From assembly GCA_902729315.2 (NCBI GenBank), contig LR746267.1:811001-875000 (forward strand): a stretch of DNA of 64,000 nucleotides, read 5' to 3'. The notes below the pieces were generated by a model, which was not told the origin of the DNA, made no database searches, and was given only the letters and a program-made list of their open reading frames with translations. Shown here one piece after another: positions 11,362 to 24,499 of the stretch; within the stretch, counting starts at the first letter, position 1; each line of letters opens with the position of its first letter. The translations under genes and the position numbers were made by a program. The stretch is from Spirodela intermedia. Taxonomy: Eukaryota; Streptophyta; Magnoliopsida; Alismatales; Araceae.

Positions 11362-11465
11362 AGGAGTCAGACTCTGGAGCTATTTGTATCATCCCCACTG
11401 GTGAGTAGGCTCGTCGGTTGTTTGGCAGAGTCGATTCGCGTGAAGCGACTTTCTGCCGTCAAGTG

Positions 11466-12780
11466 CGTCCTTGTCTTTTTCACTTTAATATCTAGAGGGT
11501 AAGAAGTAAAAGTAGATGGGTCCAGATGGGACACGACCTGGAGAGAGCGCGAGAGGGGTAACGTCACGAACTTGGTTCGGATACTGACGTTGGAGCATCG
11601 CTGTGGGCGAGTTCCGAAAATACAGATACTGACACCCCCGGCTCAACTGCCATTTATCGCAGGACATGGAAAGTCTTCAGAAGATGCGTTTGCTTTCTCC
11701 ATTAGCGGCACTTAGAGTCCTCTGTGGTTCGAGACAAAAATTCCGTTCCCACTCAAAGGCGAACGAAGGGGACGAGGGAAACAGTATTTTAAGTAAGATG
11801 ATTTGGTGACTGGGGAACCAGACAATAGCCTACTTTGTTGATAGTTGCTAGAGTATATTTCCTGATTCTCCATGAAAGATGACATATTCGGTGATAGGCC
11901 AGTCGTTTTAGGTAACATGTTTATTGATTCTTCTTCTAGAAGGTTTTCTCCATCCATTACCTCACAGTGAATTTGAAAGGTCTACGGGGGGATAAGAGCC
12001 GGACAGATGAGGAGAGTATCGCAGCGAACGACGTCTTGACTGTATATATAAAAACGCTCTCCAAAGGAGAAAACAAGAACGGAACGCAGGACCAGAAGTC
12101 TAATGGACCAGTACTAAAGACTTTTGCCATGCGGAAAAAAACCCTCCGGTATGCCATGCGGAAAAAACGGGGAGACTTTTGCCAGTACTAAAGACGTTTT
12201 TACGCTCCGGTCTTGCCATTCGCAGCACCAGAGCGTAAAAAACTGAAGATTGTAACATGAAAAGTAATTTTAGCTGTCGGTGTTTATAGAAGGAAGATTG
12301 CAAAGGCAAAGACTTGGTCTTCATGCCCGTGATAAATGAACTGACTGATTATGAGGTTCCCCGTGACTTGAAGCTGCGCTCCCACCTGACCGGTTCCGAT
12401 TGAACGTAGACTCCTCCTTTGGTATGCTTGTTAATGCCATGGATTTCTATATCTTGGTACATATCCTCAGTCATACCATCCGGATATTGCACTGAATGCA
12501 GTCGCGACATTCATAGGACGTCCACTTGGTCCTTTTTTGTTGCGTATCACATCAGCTGGGTGTGCAGAAACTTGATAAATCATTTACTTAACGTCTCCGT
12601 TCTTAGGGTATTCAGAAGGACCCGGTTTACCCACCAACTTAATGGCTTATAGTCAAAATACTTGCATGCCATTCGGAAAAACTTTTGCAAATATGGCTGC
12701 AATCGTTACATTGCACATTTGAGTCCTGATAATTTTATGTTCTTTCGCCTGTGAGTGGTGATAGAGACTATTGTGGGTGG
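11466..12780. repeat. GLP 3' module behind GLP2
   Basis: Diverged relative of 6086-7255 and 42840-43990: CGGCTCAACTGCCATTTATCG (11639), GGTGATAGGCCAGTCGTTTTAGG (11890), GAGAAAACAAGAACGGA (12067) and GATAAATCATTTACTTAACGTCTCCG (12573). The right half contains a local expansion of short repeats described separately. No coding evidence. Confidence 0.7.
12109..12243. repeat. Micro-duplications and hairpin inside the GLP2 3' module
   Basis: CCAGTACTAAAGAC occurs twice (near 12109 and 12183), GCCATGCGGAAAAAA twice (near 12127 and 12154), and GTTTTTACGCTC (12196-12207) faces GAGCGTAAAAAAC (12231-12243) as an inverted repeat with a ~23-nt loop. The matching parts of the GLP1, GLP3 and GLP4 modules lack this expansion. 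Confidence 0.7.
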
Positions 12781-13799
12781 TAGGACATACTTTAAAGGTA
12801 TTGGTTCTGTTATTGCGCTAGCTCGTGAATTTCTGCCCTATGACCTACGAAGAATGAAATTTGAAGAGTGTCCCCATTAGAGTAGGGGAGTTGCTGCAGC
12901 TGAAATTTGACAGATGAACAATTTGAGCGAGTTAGGGCTGGCTGAATTGTACAGAGTTGAAATCTCATCATTAAATCCACAAAATGCTTATTTTCTATGA
13001 AAATCCTTCACCCGAAGTCTACAAGATGAAAATTTTTTGATCTTTGAGTCCACAAGGGCTTGATCTTGAGTCAACATGCTGAAAATAATTTTCCTCAATC
13101 CATAGAGGATGCACTAGTGAAGAAATAGAACCTGAAAAGAGGTAACTTTTGTGGGACTAATAGAGATAAACTTAGAATGTCTTTGGGACTACAAAGAGGC
13201 CTCTGAATAGGCCAAAATCAGGTTATAACAGACCTAGAAAAGAGGAGATTCTTTTAGAACATTTTCAAGGAAGAGGATTATGTCAGAATCCCCATAAGAA
13301 ATAGAAATACTCTTAATATAATAGAGGGATTATTTTACATAAAAAAATGTGAAAAATAATAAACATGATAATTGAGATTTTGAAATATTTAACATGTGTT
13401 GAAATCTTTTATTGGGTCATCTAGAATTGAATTTAGGCCGAATTATGTCCCCACACATCTTGGGCCTCTAGTTTACTTGAGTTGGGCTGAAACTGAGCTT
13501 GCATTTAATTTGAGCATGAAATTACTACCTTTGCAGCTCCTTGGAAGCATAGATTGCTAGTTTTCTCCACCTGGGTTAAAAAAAAATTGTTCTTCTTTTG
13601 AAAGGTTTTGATGGGCTTTAGTTTTGAAAGCATGAATTATAAGTTTATTGTGAACCTTAGTGGCGACACAACAGTGTCATCTAAGAATTCGTTGGCTTAG
13701 AGAAAATGGTTCCAGATTCAATAACCAGTTCACACCACAGAAAAGAGTTTCACGAATTTTCGTTAGTAAAACAAGTTATTAAAATTTAGAATATAAAAG
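12781..13799. other. AT-rich spacer, no gene recognised
   Basis: No conserved coding frame, RNA gene or clear transposon end seen. The composition shifts from the mixed GLP module to AT-rich DNA. Confidence 0.4.
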
Positions 13800-14350
13800 A
13801 AACATTCATCAAATGAACGAACAAAGCACTTGAGAACATTCATCTAAGATTCTTGTTTTGTTCATCTCCAACTGAAATAGGTGAATTAAACCTGTCTTGC
13901 TCCACGTTCGTAGTCTCCCCGTCGAGGAGACAATGGATGCGGTCCTCGGCACTTGAGAACTTAAACGAGAAGAGTGTGTTAGCGCAAGGATGACACCAAC
14001 CTTTTTCTTAAAAATATAGGACGTCATATTGTAGAACCAGCTCTAACGCGCTCAGCTTTTTGGAGTCCTCTCTCGACATGGAGAATGGAAATTTCTAAAA
14101 TGCCTCAGAAACACTTAGTTTAATAAATAAGAAGGTAAGAAATGACGCAAAAATCTTCTGTGTTGTTTATTTAGAACAACCAAAGGTTCATCACGAAAGT
14201 CAGTAAGACCTTCTCGCCACCGGGAATGCCTGGTTTACTTGAATCTATTTCAACTAGATACCATTCATCTCTAAATGATTAATCTTTGTCTTGCAAAAAC
14301 TACCTTAAAATTTATTTATTGTTGGACGATGAATGGTTACAATAATGCAG
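13800..14350. repeat. Duplicated spacer block (interrupted copy at 37545-39235)
   Basis: The left half matches 37545-37745 (GGAGACAATGG, CACTTGAGAACTTAAA, GATGACACCAACC). The right half matches 38960-39235 (GAGTCCTCTCTC, GAATGCCTGG or GGAATATGTC, and AATCTATTTCAA). In this copy the halves are contiguous; in the other, ~1.2 kb intervenes. Confidence 0.65.
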
Positions 14351-15262
14351 CATAAAATAAACATTTCCTTAATTGGGACAGGACAAACTAGAGTCGTTCC
14401 TCAAACCTTGGCTGGGTAGCTTTTGCTAAACTAACTACTCGACCTTCTCGTTTGTGCGGCTACTCGTAACTGTTTCTTTTGAGGACTGCGCCTCACCCAT
14501 TAGAATTTGACAAAGGCTAGTTCGTCGTATTTCTTTTGAATAACGTCGCATAGTTGTGTGAGAATGAAGTGAATAATCATTGGACTCAATGTTTTCCCCA
14601 AAGTTCACTCTTTCTTTGCATTATAAGAATACATTTTTTACTCTCTTTACTGTAAACTATAGTGCATTCAAAGCAAAACTGTTTAGTTTGTCGATTACAT
14701 TTTGTTAAAGAAATATATATTAAAAGGTAATTCTTTACATTCTCTGCAATCACCATTAAAGTAGGTTTCTTTTCAAAGATTAAGTCGTTATTTTTATATC
14801 ATTACCATATATTTTTGTCTCTCAACTTTTCATATTCATTTTGTTCACGTTGTCTCTTGAGGTCGGTGATAAGTGTCAGAAGAATTAGTTTGCTCATGTG
14901 ATGTAAAAATAGGAAAATTTGGCACATTTTTTTCTTGGTTATATTATTCTTTTAAATAATCTCACCACAGCTTTGTATTTCAGTGAAAACTTCGTAGTTT
15001 ATCTTTAAACTATTTGAGCAATTTCGTTGGACATCTAAGGCTACTTACAATGTTTCACAATAACACTTGCAGTTCGATAATAATGCTTCTTTAAATTCGT
15101 TCTTCAATATGATTTATACATATTTATATTTCGTTATTGTCATTATAGTTCTTATAATGATGGATACAAAAGTTCTTGCATGCCTTTTCTTTTTCTTGTT
15201 CTTTTTCTCAAATAATTGGACTCCTCTCCCAACCGCTTAGACTCTGTCCCTTAAGGACTTAA
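14351..15262. other. AT-rich spacer, no gene recognised
   Basis: I see no coding, RNA or transposon signature. It ends where the HyPRP-type 3' flank begins near 15263. Confidence 0.4.
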
Positions 15263-15720
15263 AGACGCTGCTGTGAGCAACTGCCAGCATTTTTGGGTTA
15301 ACATCCTTGTGTCTTGTCGTCCTACCTTCATTTGGTTTCCAAATTACAGCAATAAACTGTTTGTGTTTGGTTACTCCACAACACTTGAGAGCCATCTTTC
15401 GGACTCGGAGGCACACCGATTGCAGTATGGAAGCCAAAACAATCACGTGCAACTGGTACCAATGGATCCGGAATTCATTTATAATTCCGGGTTCTGCAAG
15501 CTTGAGATTAGAGGAGACTACGTTTCGGTACCCCTACCACATAGGTGTTGGGAGCTGAGCGGGGATTCCACCGGTAAACCCTCAGAAAAGAAAATCTCTG
15601 AGGCGGAGCGAATGTATTTCTACATTCTTTCCTCTCATAGAGAACACCCTATCATGGAGCTCATTGGATCCGGATAGTAGGGCCCATTACTTATAGACTG
15701 GGGGGTTTCCCACTGTTACA
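15263..15720 (+). repeat. Orphan copy of the HyPRP2 3' flank
   Basis: From AGACGCTGCTGTGAGCAACTG onwards this follows 62255-62687 closely (CAATAAACTGTTTGTGTTTGG, GTATGGAAGCCAAAACAATCACGTG, GAAAATCTCTGAGGCGGAG, TCATAGAGAACACCCTATC). No proline-rich coding sequence precedes it. It continues past TTCCCACTGT, where the 62-kb copy is broken by a copia LTR, so it shows the uninterrupted state of that site. Confidence 0.85.
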
Positions 15721-15959
15721 AGGTCTAATATGGGACTAACCATGTGGAGACCTCTTCCTATTTTTCTTTCCACATGATACAACAGTCTCCTATTTGGAGA
15801 AAAAAAACAGCACACGAATCCCTTCATATGCGTAGTCCTGCGCGCGAAGCACTTGCGAGTACTCGCTTATACATGTTGAGCCTTCATACATGTTGCAAAA
15901 CCTCTAGTCCGTGTAAGCCTTCATACATGCTGAGCTTGCCTCAGGTGGCTCTAAGAGTT

Positions 15960-16325
15960 GATCAAGCACCGTGTCTCCCTTGCTGATGAGATGATTGTTC
16001 ATGTCTAGAGAAGACTGAGAATGTCTGTAATGAAGCAAAGTCGAGGGGTCCCTTCCATAGATTGCTTAGAACGGTGTGATGCTTGTTGAAGAATGATTAT
16101 TGGTGTTGTACAAAAACTTGGCCCCACTAAGCACTTGGGGTTTGTCTTGAGACTACAGTTGACCACCTCAATCTGACCATCAGTCAAGGGGGGATACATA
16201 TTGCTCCAATGTAGTTGGGTATATTCCATTTGAACAATTCTTGCCAAAATGGGCTCATGAAGATTTGATCGTGGTTGGCAAGGATTGAAGCTAAGAAAGC
16301 CATGTAAGCGGACGACATCATAGAG
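15960..16325 (-). mobile_element. Ty3/gypsy integrase fragment
   Basis: On the minus strand, across frameshifts, the sequence reads VVRLHGF, then QIFMSPFWQELF, then LHW and a TDGQIEVVN motif. These match the end of the catalytic core of Ty3/gypsy integrases (the canonical form is HPQTDGQTEVVN). Downstream in the same direction, KGDTVLDQLLEPPEA-like residues suggest the start of the C-terminal part. Frameshifts and stops make it a dead fragment. No LTRs could be assigned. Confidence 0.75.
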
Positions 16326-17095
16326 AAAAAGTTATGGAAGAGCAGACTCGTTTAAGGTGGGAGGATGATGCCGAGGGCAAAGGACAGGAGTGAGGTGACC
16401 AATTCCGCGGTTGGAAAGGAATTGCGCCCAAAAAGGGAAAGGGAAGAGAGGCAATTGTGAATACGGAGGAGGGTGATACCTTCCTTTTCCTTGCTCACTT
16501 TGCCCTTCCCATCCTGTATAGATTACAAGAAAGCCGGATAACACTTTCACATTTTTCTGATTAACTAATTGCTCATTGGTCTATGGCGCAAATAAATATC
16601 TAACGTGTTAAACAATTAGTTCTCCTCCACCCCCTGCGTTCTTTAGGTAAATAAAAGATTAACGAGATATTATGAGATAATTTCATGTCTCATTAAAATG
16701 TTTTTATGAGAAGAATTAAATGTGTTCATGGTATTCCTTTATTCTTTTAAAGTTCAAATTGACATCATATTTCTCATCTTAACTAGATAATTTGAGGAAT
16801 TATCACTACCAAGAAGTTAAAGATGGCAGAGGTCTTGGAGATAATTCCACAAAACTAGTTAGTCATTGGAGACCTACAAAATTTATAAAAAATCATATTA
16901 AAAACCATATCTTTTTTTACTATATTTTTATATTTAAATCCTAAAACTATTAGTTGGAAACTAGTATAACATTACCTTTGAGGGTTAGGATGTCTTTTAA
17001 GAAAAAGTAGTACACATAATTACCAAATAGCAAAGTATATATTGGAAGTTTAGTGAAATAGAATTGATAATACATCTTGTAAAAAGTAATTATTT
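16326..17095. other. Probable retrotransposon debris, no gene recognised
   Basis: A purine-rich stretch near 16350-16366 (TTTAAGGTGGGAGGATG) looks like a polypurine tract and could mark the 3' end of a gypsy element on the + strand, but no paired LTR is visible. The rest is AT-rich without features. Confidence 0.3.
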
Positions 17096-17530
17096 ATATT
17101 TGGAAACTAATTCAATTCACCATAAGCAAATTATGACTAATTATGTAATTTTATAAAAATTTATATGATTTTTATAATCTTATTTTTGAGATAAGTAAAG
17201 AAAATAAAATAAAATAAAAAAATAGAAAAAGAGGGGACCTACTAGCCGACTAGGCCCACAAGCGGGTCAGAAGCACAAATGGGATGAAGCTATGAGTAGG
17301 GGCTTGAGCAGCTATGGATTGATGGGAGCACATGTGTGCCACTCTCCTTCCACATCATTGGTGACTAGCTAGTTGTGGGACAAGGGGTGGTCATACACAT
17401 GTGAGAAAGGGACATTGATTTCTAAATTTTCCATTATCATATATGTGTCTCAAAAATTGGCATATAATTGAAGTGAGACTAAACTGGTGGTCACACCTTC
17501 TTTAGAATGATTTTGAAGCTTTTAATACCA
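17096..17530. repeat. Dispersed repeat family R1, copy 1 (second copy at 49745-50190)
   Basis: Shared order of landmarks with 49745-50190: CTTATTTTTGAGATAA, AAAATAAAATAAAA, CCACAAGC.GGTCAGAAGCA, GGGGCTTGAG, ACATGTG, CAAGGGGTGG and GGGACTAAAC-like end. It has no coding capacity. It may be part of an LTR or a non-autonomous element; ends were not defined. Confidence 0.65.
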
Positions 17531-20500
17531 ACAATACCCCTTGTTTATTAGAAGGAGGTAGTCTGATGATGTGACTTTATAAGAGTATTTGCATACTTGT
17601 TTTCCTCTCTCTCATGTAGGCAAATGACTAGTGCAGATTCAAATCTTATTAGAGCCAGGACTCATATTTTTATCTAATTAAATCACATCTTTCTTATAGA
17701 TCATTAATGAAGAATTAAGCTACCATAATTACTCAATCAATGATGAAAATCTCATCAACACAATTCATAAAGTATTATTACTAAAATTATTGAATAATTT
17801 GTGATAAAAAGATCACAAATCCATCGAGTAAATCATCTACTATTGATTGACAAATAAGTCGTCATTAAGAAGAGAATGATCTGTCAAGAGATAAGTCACC
17901 ACTTTTGAGAACGTACCAAATGTGATGAAGAGCTTCCTTTTATTACGCAGACCTGAAGATGAAGCTCCTTGACATATGCTTCACCTTCATCTAACTTTTC
18001 TTCATGGGGTGACAACCGCTAGAGAGTCACAAAGTTGCCGTTTTTCTACTCCACCAAGTAATAGTCATCGAAGATTATTCGACGACCTATTTCATTAATC
18101 TTTAAACTTTTGAAAAAGATCTACATATTACTCACATCATCCTCTTCTATAGAGAGCCTTCAAGACCATAAACACTACACAACAATCCTCTTGAACGCTT
18201 AGGATTCTGGTGCATAGTCGATATATTACTACTACAACACTGAAACTCTATTTTTTCAACTTTCAACTTAGTTTTTACTTCATTTAGAGACAATTTTGTC
18301 ATTTAAAAATTTCAAACTACTTTTCATTCAATTATGATTCTTCCGACTTTTACAAATCTTAATTTGACTAATTAAACTATTTGTAATTACTTACATAAGA
18401 ATCACTAAGCAAAACTCTATTTTCACTTGATTCGCATTTGTCAAGTGCTGACATCATCTTGACATCCGCACCCCTTATTTTCCTTTTTTGTAAATTATAA
18501 ATATTTTTATTTTTATTTCTTAATATAAAATTTATAAAAAATCATATTTTTTGAAGAAAATTCTAAAATACTACCTAATATTATCTTACATCCCTATGAT
18601 TGACCTAAAAAATTTCCACTATTTTTGAAACTTTTATTGAATTATAATTTATATATTTATTCATAAATACTTCTAAATATCTGAAAATTGATATTTTCTA
18701 GTTTTATAAATTTTAAATTTATGTGATTTACTACGACTAAGTCACATCATGGGTGCTCTTGGAACTATGGCAAATGTTTTCTTATTTGAGTCTAATATAC
18801 TCTTTTGTGAGTAGACATAACAAAGGGGTGAGTGACATGAAAAGAGAAAATCAAGTGGAAGACAATTAAAGGGTCCAAATATTATGAATTGATAGTGTGA
18901 AAAATTGAGGAATGTTAAAAGGAATAAGAGGGAGAAATCAAATCTCAATTAAGGGTAGAGTGATGATAAATCCATAAACTCTATGATAAAAGAGTTTCAA
19001 GATTCTTTCATTTTGAGTGTGAATAATTTGATAGAATCTTATACTTTAGACTTTAGTGTCTCCTTCCACTCTACCTCATGTAAACAGTAAAATTGTGGCA
19101 AGGTATGTACTATTGATGATGACATTTTGGATAGTGTTGACAAAGATTCTATTCAAATCAAAATTTTCAGCAAGATGAGACAAATGTTGTTGAATGTGAG
19201 ACATATCCCAAGATTGAAGAGGAATTTATCTCAGTTGGATAGTTGGGCAAATTAGTTGATAACATGCAAATTTTACATGTAAAGTATGACATAATTTTGA
19301 CATAATTTTATAGCATGTGTATTTATTTATTTATATACTTCATTTGAATGATGTTATAAAATAAATGTCATTTAATGTCTAAAATATTACTATAGTCATG
19401 TATTTTTATTTATTTTTGGAAATTTTTAGAATTTTTAGAATTTTTTTGGGATTCATTTTGTATTTAAATAAATATTTTAAGGTTTTTTTATTATTCTGGA
19501 TTTTTCTATTAAATCCTAATTAATATCAGTTCTTTGACTCATGAATATTAAAATTATAAAACATAATCTATATGATTTGTATGATTTATTCTGTATCTCC
19601 TAAGCCTAAAGTCAACTCATGTACAAATGAGTCTAGATTTACCATGTTGATTTCCCCTTTGTGTTTAATTTATTGTATTTATTTATTCAAGGGGTAATGG
19701 GCTTTATTTTAGTAATATATTTCAAGTTATACCAGGCCAATGGGCCAGCTGGACAGTCCATGTTATTTAAGGAGGAGGCCCACCAAGAAAGAGGCATTTT
19801 CTCTCCACACAAATTAAGGAAACCACCAACTTAAGGTGGGAGGTTCATTCCTTCCTTAATTAGAGGGAGGGGTATGTGGCATTATCTGATCAGCCATGCC
19901 CCTCTCCGTCATTAGACAACCCTTGAGACAGTCGCAGCCCCTTAATCAGCCCAATCTAAGGGTTGAGATAAGTCTTAGGATGAGGAAAGGTGAGAGGACA
20001 CCCTAGGCACCACCCACCTTCTTGGGGCTGCCCTTGGAGAGAGAAATCTAATCCAAGGGCTGTGCACTCTCCCCCATGATGTATGGTTGAGAATGAACTC
20101 AAACAAGTGGAGAATGAGAAGCTACCTAGAGGAGAGAGAAGGGCATTTCATTCATAGTAGAGGGTACATCCAAGAGGAAGAAGAGATCTCCACAAACTTT
20201 ACCCCTTGAGTCAAAATAAGAACTCGAGGAGGAACCATTTGAGCACTAGAAATAACATATAAACCATCTTTCATGTATTTAGTCCTTTCATTATGTATTA
20301 CATTTTATTTTGAATGGATGAATTTTATTTTATTATTGCATTCCTTCTTCTTGAGATCCTCTTGGTGAAAAAGAGTTGATTGGTTGAAGTTTAGGTATGG
20401 ATTCAATTCTTTGATCCCTAGAGTGACACTAGGTTGATCCAAGGATAGAATTTAATCCTTTTACCTTTCTCTTATTTCCCTTGATATATCTGAATCTCTT

Positions 20501-21588
20501 GCTTTATCAGGACTTATCACATTTCCAAGGGTGAGCAAGGTAAGGTAGATTTAGGATATTTTAGGTTCTTCTTTTGATCCTTCTCCTCCCATGTTTTTTT
20601 GCTCCTTTGGTTCATCAAAGTTGAGTATTGATTAAAATTAGAGAGGGATAAGAATAGATTAAGAAGTAGTTTAAGAGTAGCTTAGTTTCCTTTAATCTTT
20701 ATATTGATCTCTTAACTGACATAAGAGGATCTAGGAAGATCAGAGTTTTTATTCAAGCACATTAGGGTTAAGGAATTCACAATCATCCCACATTTTATCA
20801 TTTGTTTCTCACATGATTTTTCTTCCTTTGGCAATTGAAAAATCATCAAAAGAAGATTCATCTATTTCCCTCTTAATGTCCTTAAGTCAACTTTCTTTTA
20901 TCTCCTCATTTTATTCTTCATCAAAAAGTCAATTGTAATTAGAAGTTGAATCTTTCTTGAGGTTAGAGAATTCTTTGTGATTTGACCCAAATATTTCTTA
21001 AACTATACTCATTAGCATCATTAGGAAGACATCTAAACATTTTAATTTTATTTTTGACACTCCTTAAGTACGAAATTTTGGAACGATCAATAAGCTTAGC
21101 AAAACCTCTATTATTGGCTTGTGAAAAATCACAAAATGAGGCATGATAATTGCAAAAGGTGTAAAAATGAGCACCTTATATATGAGAACCATCAATAAGA
21201 ATAGTGCTGCAATTATTATTTTCGAAATAATAACAAAAAACTCTAAAAAATCGTAAGTATTAGAATGTTTCCTTCACAATGGAAATAATAAAAAAATTGA
21301 AACATTAGAATTCTCCACATTGACGAGTGGGGACTCCAAAAATTGAACAATTATAATTGGTTCACATTGATGTGTGTGACCTTGCATTATTTCTTCACTT
21401 GGAGGTTCAAGATATAATGCCACTTTCATTGTAACTCAACTCAAAGGATATATCTTTATTCTATAAAAACTAAATCAAATACTTACATGAAATTTAAGAA
21501 ATATAAATGGTGGTGTGTATCAGTATTATGAATTCAAGGAATTTTATTTGAAACATGAGATGTGGGGGATGAGACTATTTTATACACC
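17531..21588. other. Long AT-rich interval, no gene recognised
   Basis: No open frame with family resemblance. The segment 19620-20480 has the look of an LTR or leader (TATTTAAGGAGGAGGCCC near 19764, pyrimidine- and purine-rich tracts), but I could not find its partner or ends. Probably old retrotransposon sequence belonging with the copia coding remnant that follows. Confidence 0.35.
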
Positions 21589-23010
21589 TTAGTAAAATTC
21601 TCTCAAAGGATGGACAACTTGGAATGAACTAGCCAAGAGTATGAGACTGCATGTTGGGCTGCAAATTGTTTGTTGGAGATGTGTTGCTAACACCCTAATC
21701 TACTTGATAAAATAGGTAACCATCAAGTACCCCCAGATCATCTACTCCCAAAGGAGTGCTAAATTGGAAACAAGGTTGATCTCTCTTTCCTAAAAATCTT
21801 TGGATGTCTTTCTTATATGGATGTAGATTATAAAAACGAAGACAACTTGGATCCAAAATCCATAAAGTATTTTTTCATTAGATATTGAGCTGATGATTTC
21901 GGCTATCAATTTTGAGGTAGTCAAAACTAGAAAATCTTGGTCAATAGGAATGCTACATTCAACTAAATATTTTAATATAAGGACAGAAAATATTTAGAAT
22001 TTATTCAAAAATATTTCAGAAGGAGAAATATTTATCTTTGTTGATAATAACCATTAAATGAAAATGCATAATATGAAGACAATGCTTTTGCATTTTAGTT
22101 GAGAAGGTTCAACAAAGTATGAAGACCAGCTGTAAAGTACTCTTATAGTTTACGTCAATTGTTATTTCATAGCTAGTGGTGAACCTAGGTTTTATGCAAA
22201 AGTTATGGATGTTAAAGACTTGTTAATAGTAAGAGACAGGAGATAGATATATAAAAAATCAGACTTAGGAGCTAACTTCATTATTATGTGAGAAGAAAGC
22301 ACTCTACAATAAGTGGGTGTATTGGGTCAAGGAAGATTTTGATGGAACAAGAGGTAATGGCAGGATTTGTTGTAAAAGTTTTCAACAAAACAAAGGGATA
22401 GATTACATAGAAATTTCTCTCTTATTGTGAATTGGCCACAATTCAATTAGTTCTTAGTATTGTGACTGGAGAAGACCTTTACTTGAAATACTTGATATAA
22501 GAACAGACTTCATGACAATTTAGAGGAAGACATGATGAGGTATATTGCCATGGTGGCAAATAAAATCATGTATGTAAGTTGAAGATGAGTTTTTATGAAC
22601 TGAAGCAAGCATTAAGCTAGCTGTATAAGAAATTAGATGCATTTCTGACCAAGAAAGTCTTCTAATCATGTAAAACAGATCATTACTACTATTTGAAGAA
22701 GTTCAAAAATTCTCATATTATCTTATTACCTTATATTGATGATGTGTTGATGAGAAGAGTTGATGTGTAGGAACAAGTTAATTGATAAACTAGGAAAGGA
22801 ATCTAATGACTTGGAGGCAGCAAAGCAAGTTCTCAAGATTAGAATCAGTGGTTATAGAGTTGATGGTTTCTTGAGACTATCCCAAAAAAAGTATGTTGAA
22901 AAAGTGTTCTGCAAATTGAACATTGAGGTTGCAAATCCTGTCAGCATGCTTTTATCAAAGTATTTCAATCTATCAAATGATCAATTACTTAAGATAAAAC
23001 AAGAATAGCA
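21589..23010 (+). mobile_element. Degenerate Ty1/copia pol (integrase to reverse transcriptase)
   Basis: Reading across frames on the + strand gives copia landmarks in order: SMRLHVG...CW and YLI (end of the integrase core, about 21620-21715), DLSFLKIFGC.SY and GYQFW...ILVNRNATFNE (integrase C-terminal region, about 21780-21965), NKWVYWVKE and GIDYIEI (reverse transcriptase start, about 22305-22420), a YIDDVL motif corresponding to YVDD (about 22734), and LEAAKQVLKIRI...LRLSQKKYVEKV (about 22813-22905). Numerous stops and frameshifts make it inactive. The motif style is nearest to Tork/TNT1-like elements, a tentative placement. Confidence 0.85.
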
Positions 23011-24499
23011 AAGACAATGCAAACTAAACTTTGACTAGTGAAGAATCCTAGTGGTTCCATAGAAAAGGGTGTTAAATTTTTGATTTTATGAATAATTGAA
23101 ATAATTATTATGTTCTATACTTTTGAATGTAAGATGTCAAAGAAATTGTGTAACAAAGGAAAGGCTTTGTCAGCATGACTATAATTAATTGACATTAAAA
23201 TGTCTAGGGCTGTCCTGCTCCTTGTAGCTAATCCCATCTGACCTAGTAAGACATTGTACAGATGCATTTCTCTAGTATACACGTAAAATGTTTCATTCTA
23301 CACATTATGACACCTACTTTTGGGAAAACACAAAACAAGAAGAGAACAGTTAATGCGCCTTTTGCGATGTCTATATCATCAGTAGCTCTCAACTTAACAT
23401 CAAAAACATAAATCAAAGCCATAATACTTGGATATTTCAGTCAACGCCTAAGTTTCTACATGTTTTACATAGAAAATCAACGATGAGTTAATGCTGTTAC
23501 AAACTTTTTAGGAACATGACATGTGGAATCCTCTATTTGGCTTCTTCAATGGCTATTTTTCCAAACAGGCTCTATAGTTTCAGGATGTGTTCTTATCATA
23601 GATGGATCTAAATAAATAGTCATTTTGACATTAGCCACTTCATACTTGATGGTTTTTCTTAGTGTTATTAATACCTCTATGATTAGGGCACACTCCTCGA
23701 GTTTAGTTCCCCTAAATTTCATACTACTAATAGCATATTCTATGTCTAGTCAAAAAGTTTTATTTTAGTATCCTAAACTTAATTTGTTTCCAAGCTGGAA
23801 AAACAAACTACCATTTTTCTTGGAATGAGCAATGTGGAGGCCACAATTATGAGCATTGTCCCTTTTCAATGTAGTCCACTCCATCATTATGGTTACTATT
23901 GTTCATCGAAAACTGCCATTTGGTGATGCAAATTCCTTCCAAATCCAGTTCAAATGCCTTTCAAACTGTCCTTGGACTAGGATTTCACCTTACCACTGTG
24001 GAATCCACTATTGGCCACTATGAAATCATATTGCTTAGTTTTACCAGAACTCCCATGCCAATAATCTTGTACAATACACTCAAGCAACATATTAAGTTAC
24101 AGCATAATATTCTTTGACTTCAAGGAGACAATGAAAAGGAAACCTTAGCAAATAACCAAGAAAACTTCAACTAGTGAAATTTGTATGTGCAGCATGAGGG
24201 TTTTGACAAAAAGACATGAGTTAGAGATTAGAACACCATTTGTGGAAGACAAAAATCGAATTTAACCCTAAAATTTGGATTTCATTCCAAATGAACATGG
24301 TGGGTCATTTCTAAGAATCTCAATGATTATCCTCATGGAAACAAGTTTGGACATGTGGGTCTCAAGGTTAACAAGTTTGGACAACCTTGACACTTCACAG
24401 ATCTCTATTAGTACTTCAAACTTTTAGGGACCATTTTTAGTCATGAACTAATCTTTGAATTAGCTTTCTATATTGCATATTTTATGAAATAAAAATAAT
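23011..24499. other. AT-rich interval, no gene recognised
   Basis: No coding frame of recognised family. It follows the copia remnant and may contain the rest of that element (RNase H, LTR), but I could not identify those parts. Confidence 0.35.

Larger units (their letters stand above)
8974..11465 (+). repeat. Segmental tandem duplication, unit 2 (carries GLP2)
   Basis: Near-identical partner of 3588-6085. In the 5' module only scattered substitutions are seen (for example GAATAAGCATG against GAAAAAGGATG close to the left edge). The coding exons differ by silent changes only. Divergence starts on the right at about 11465. Confidence 0.92.
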
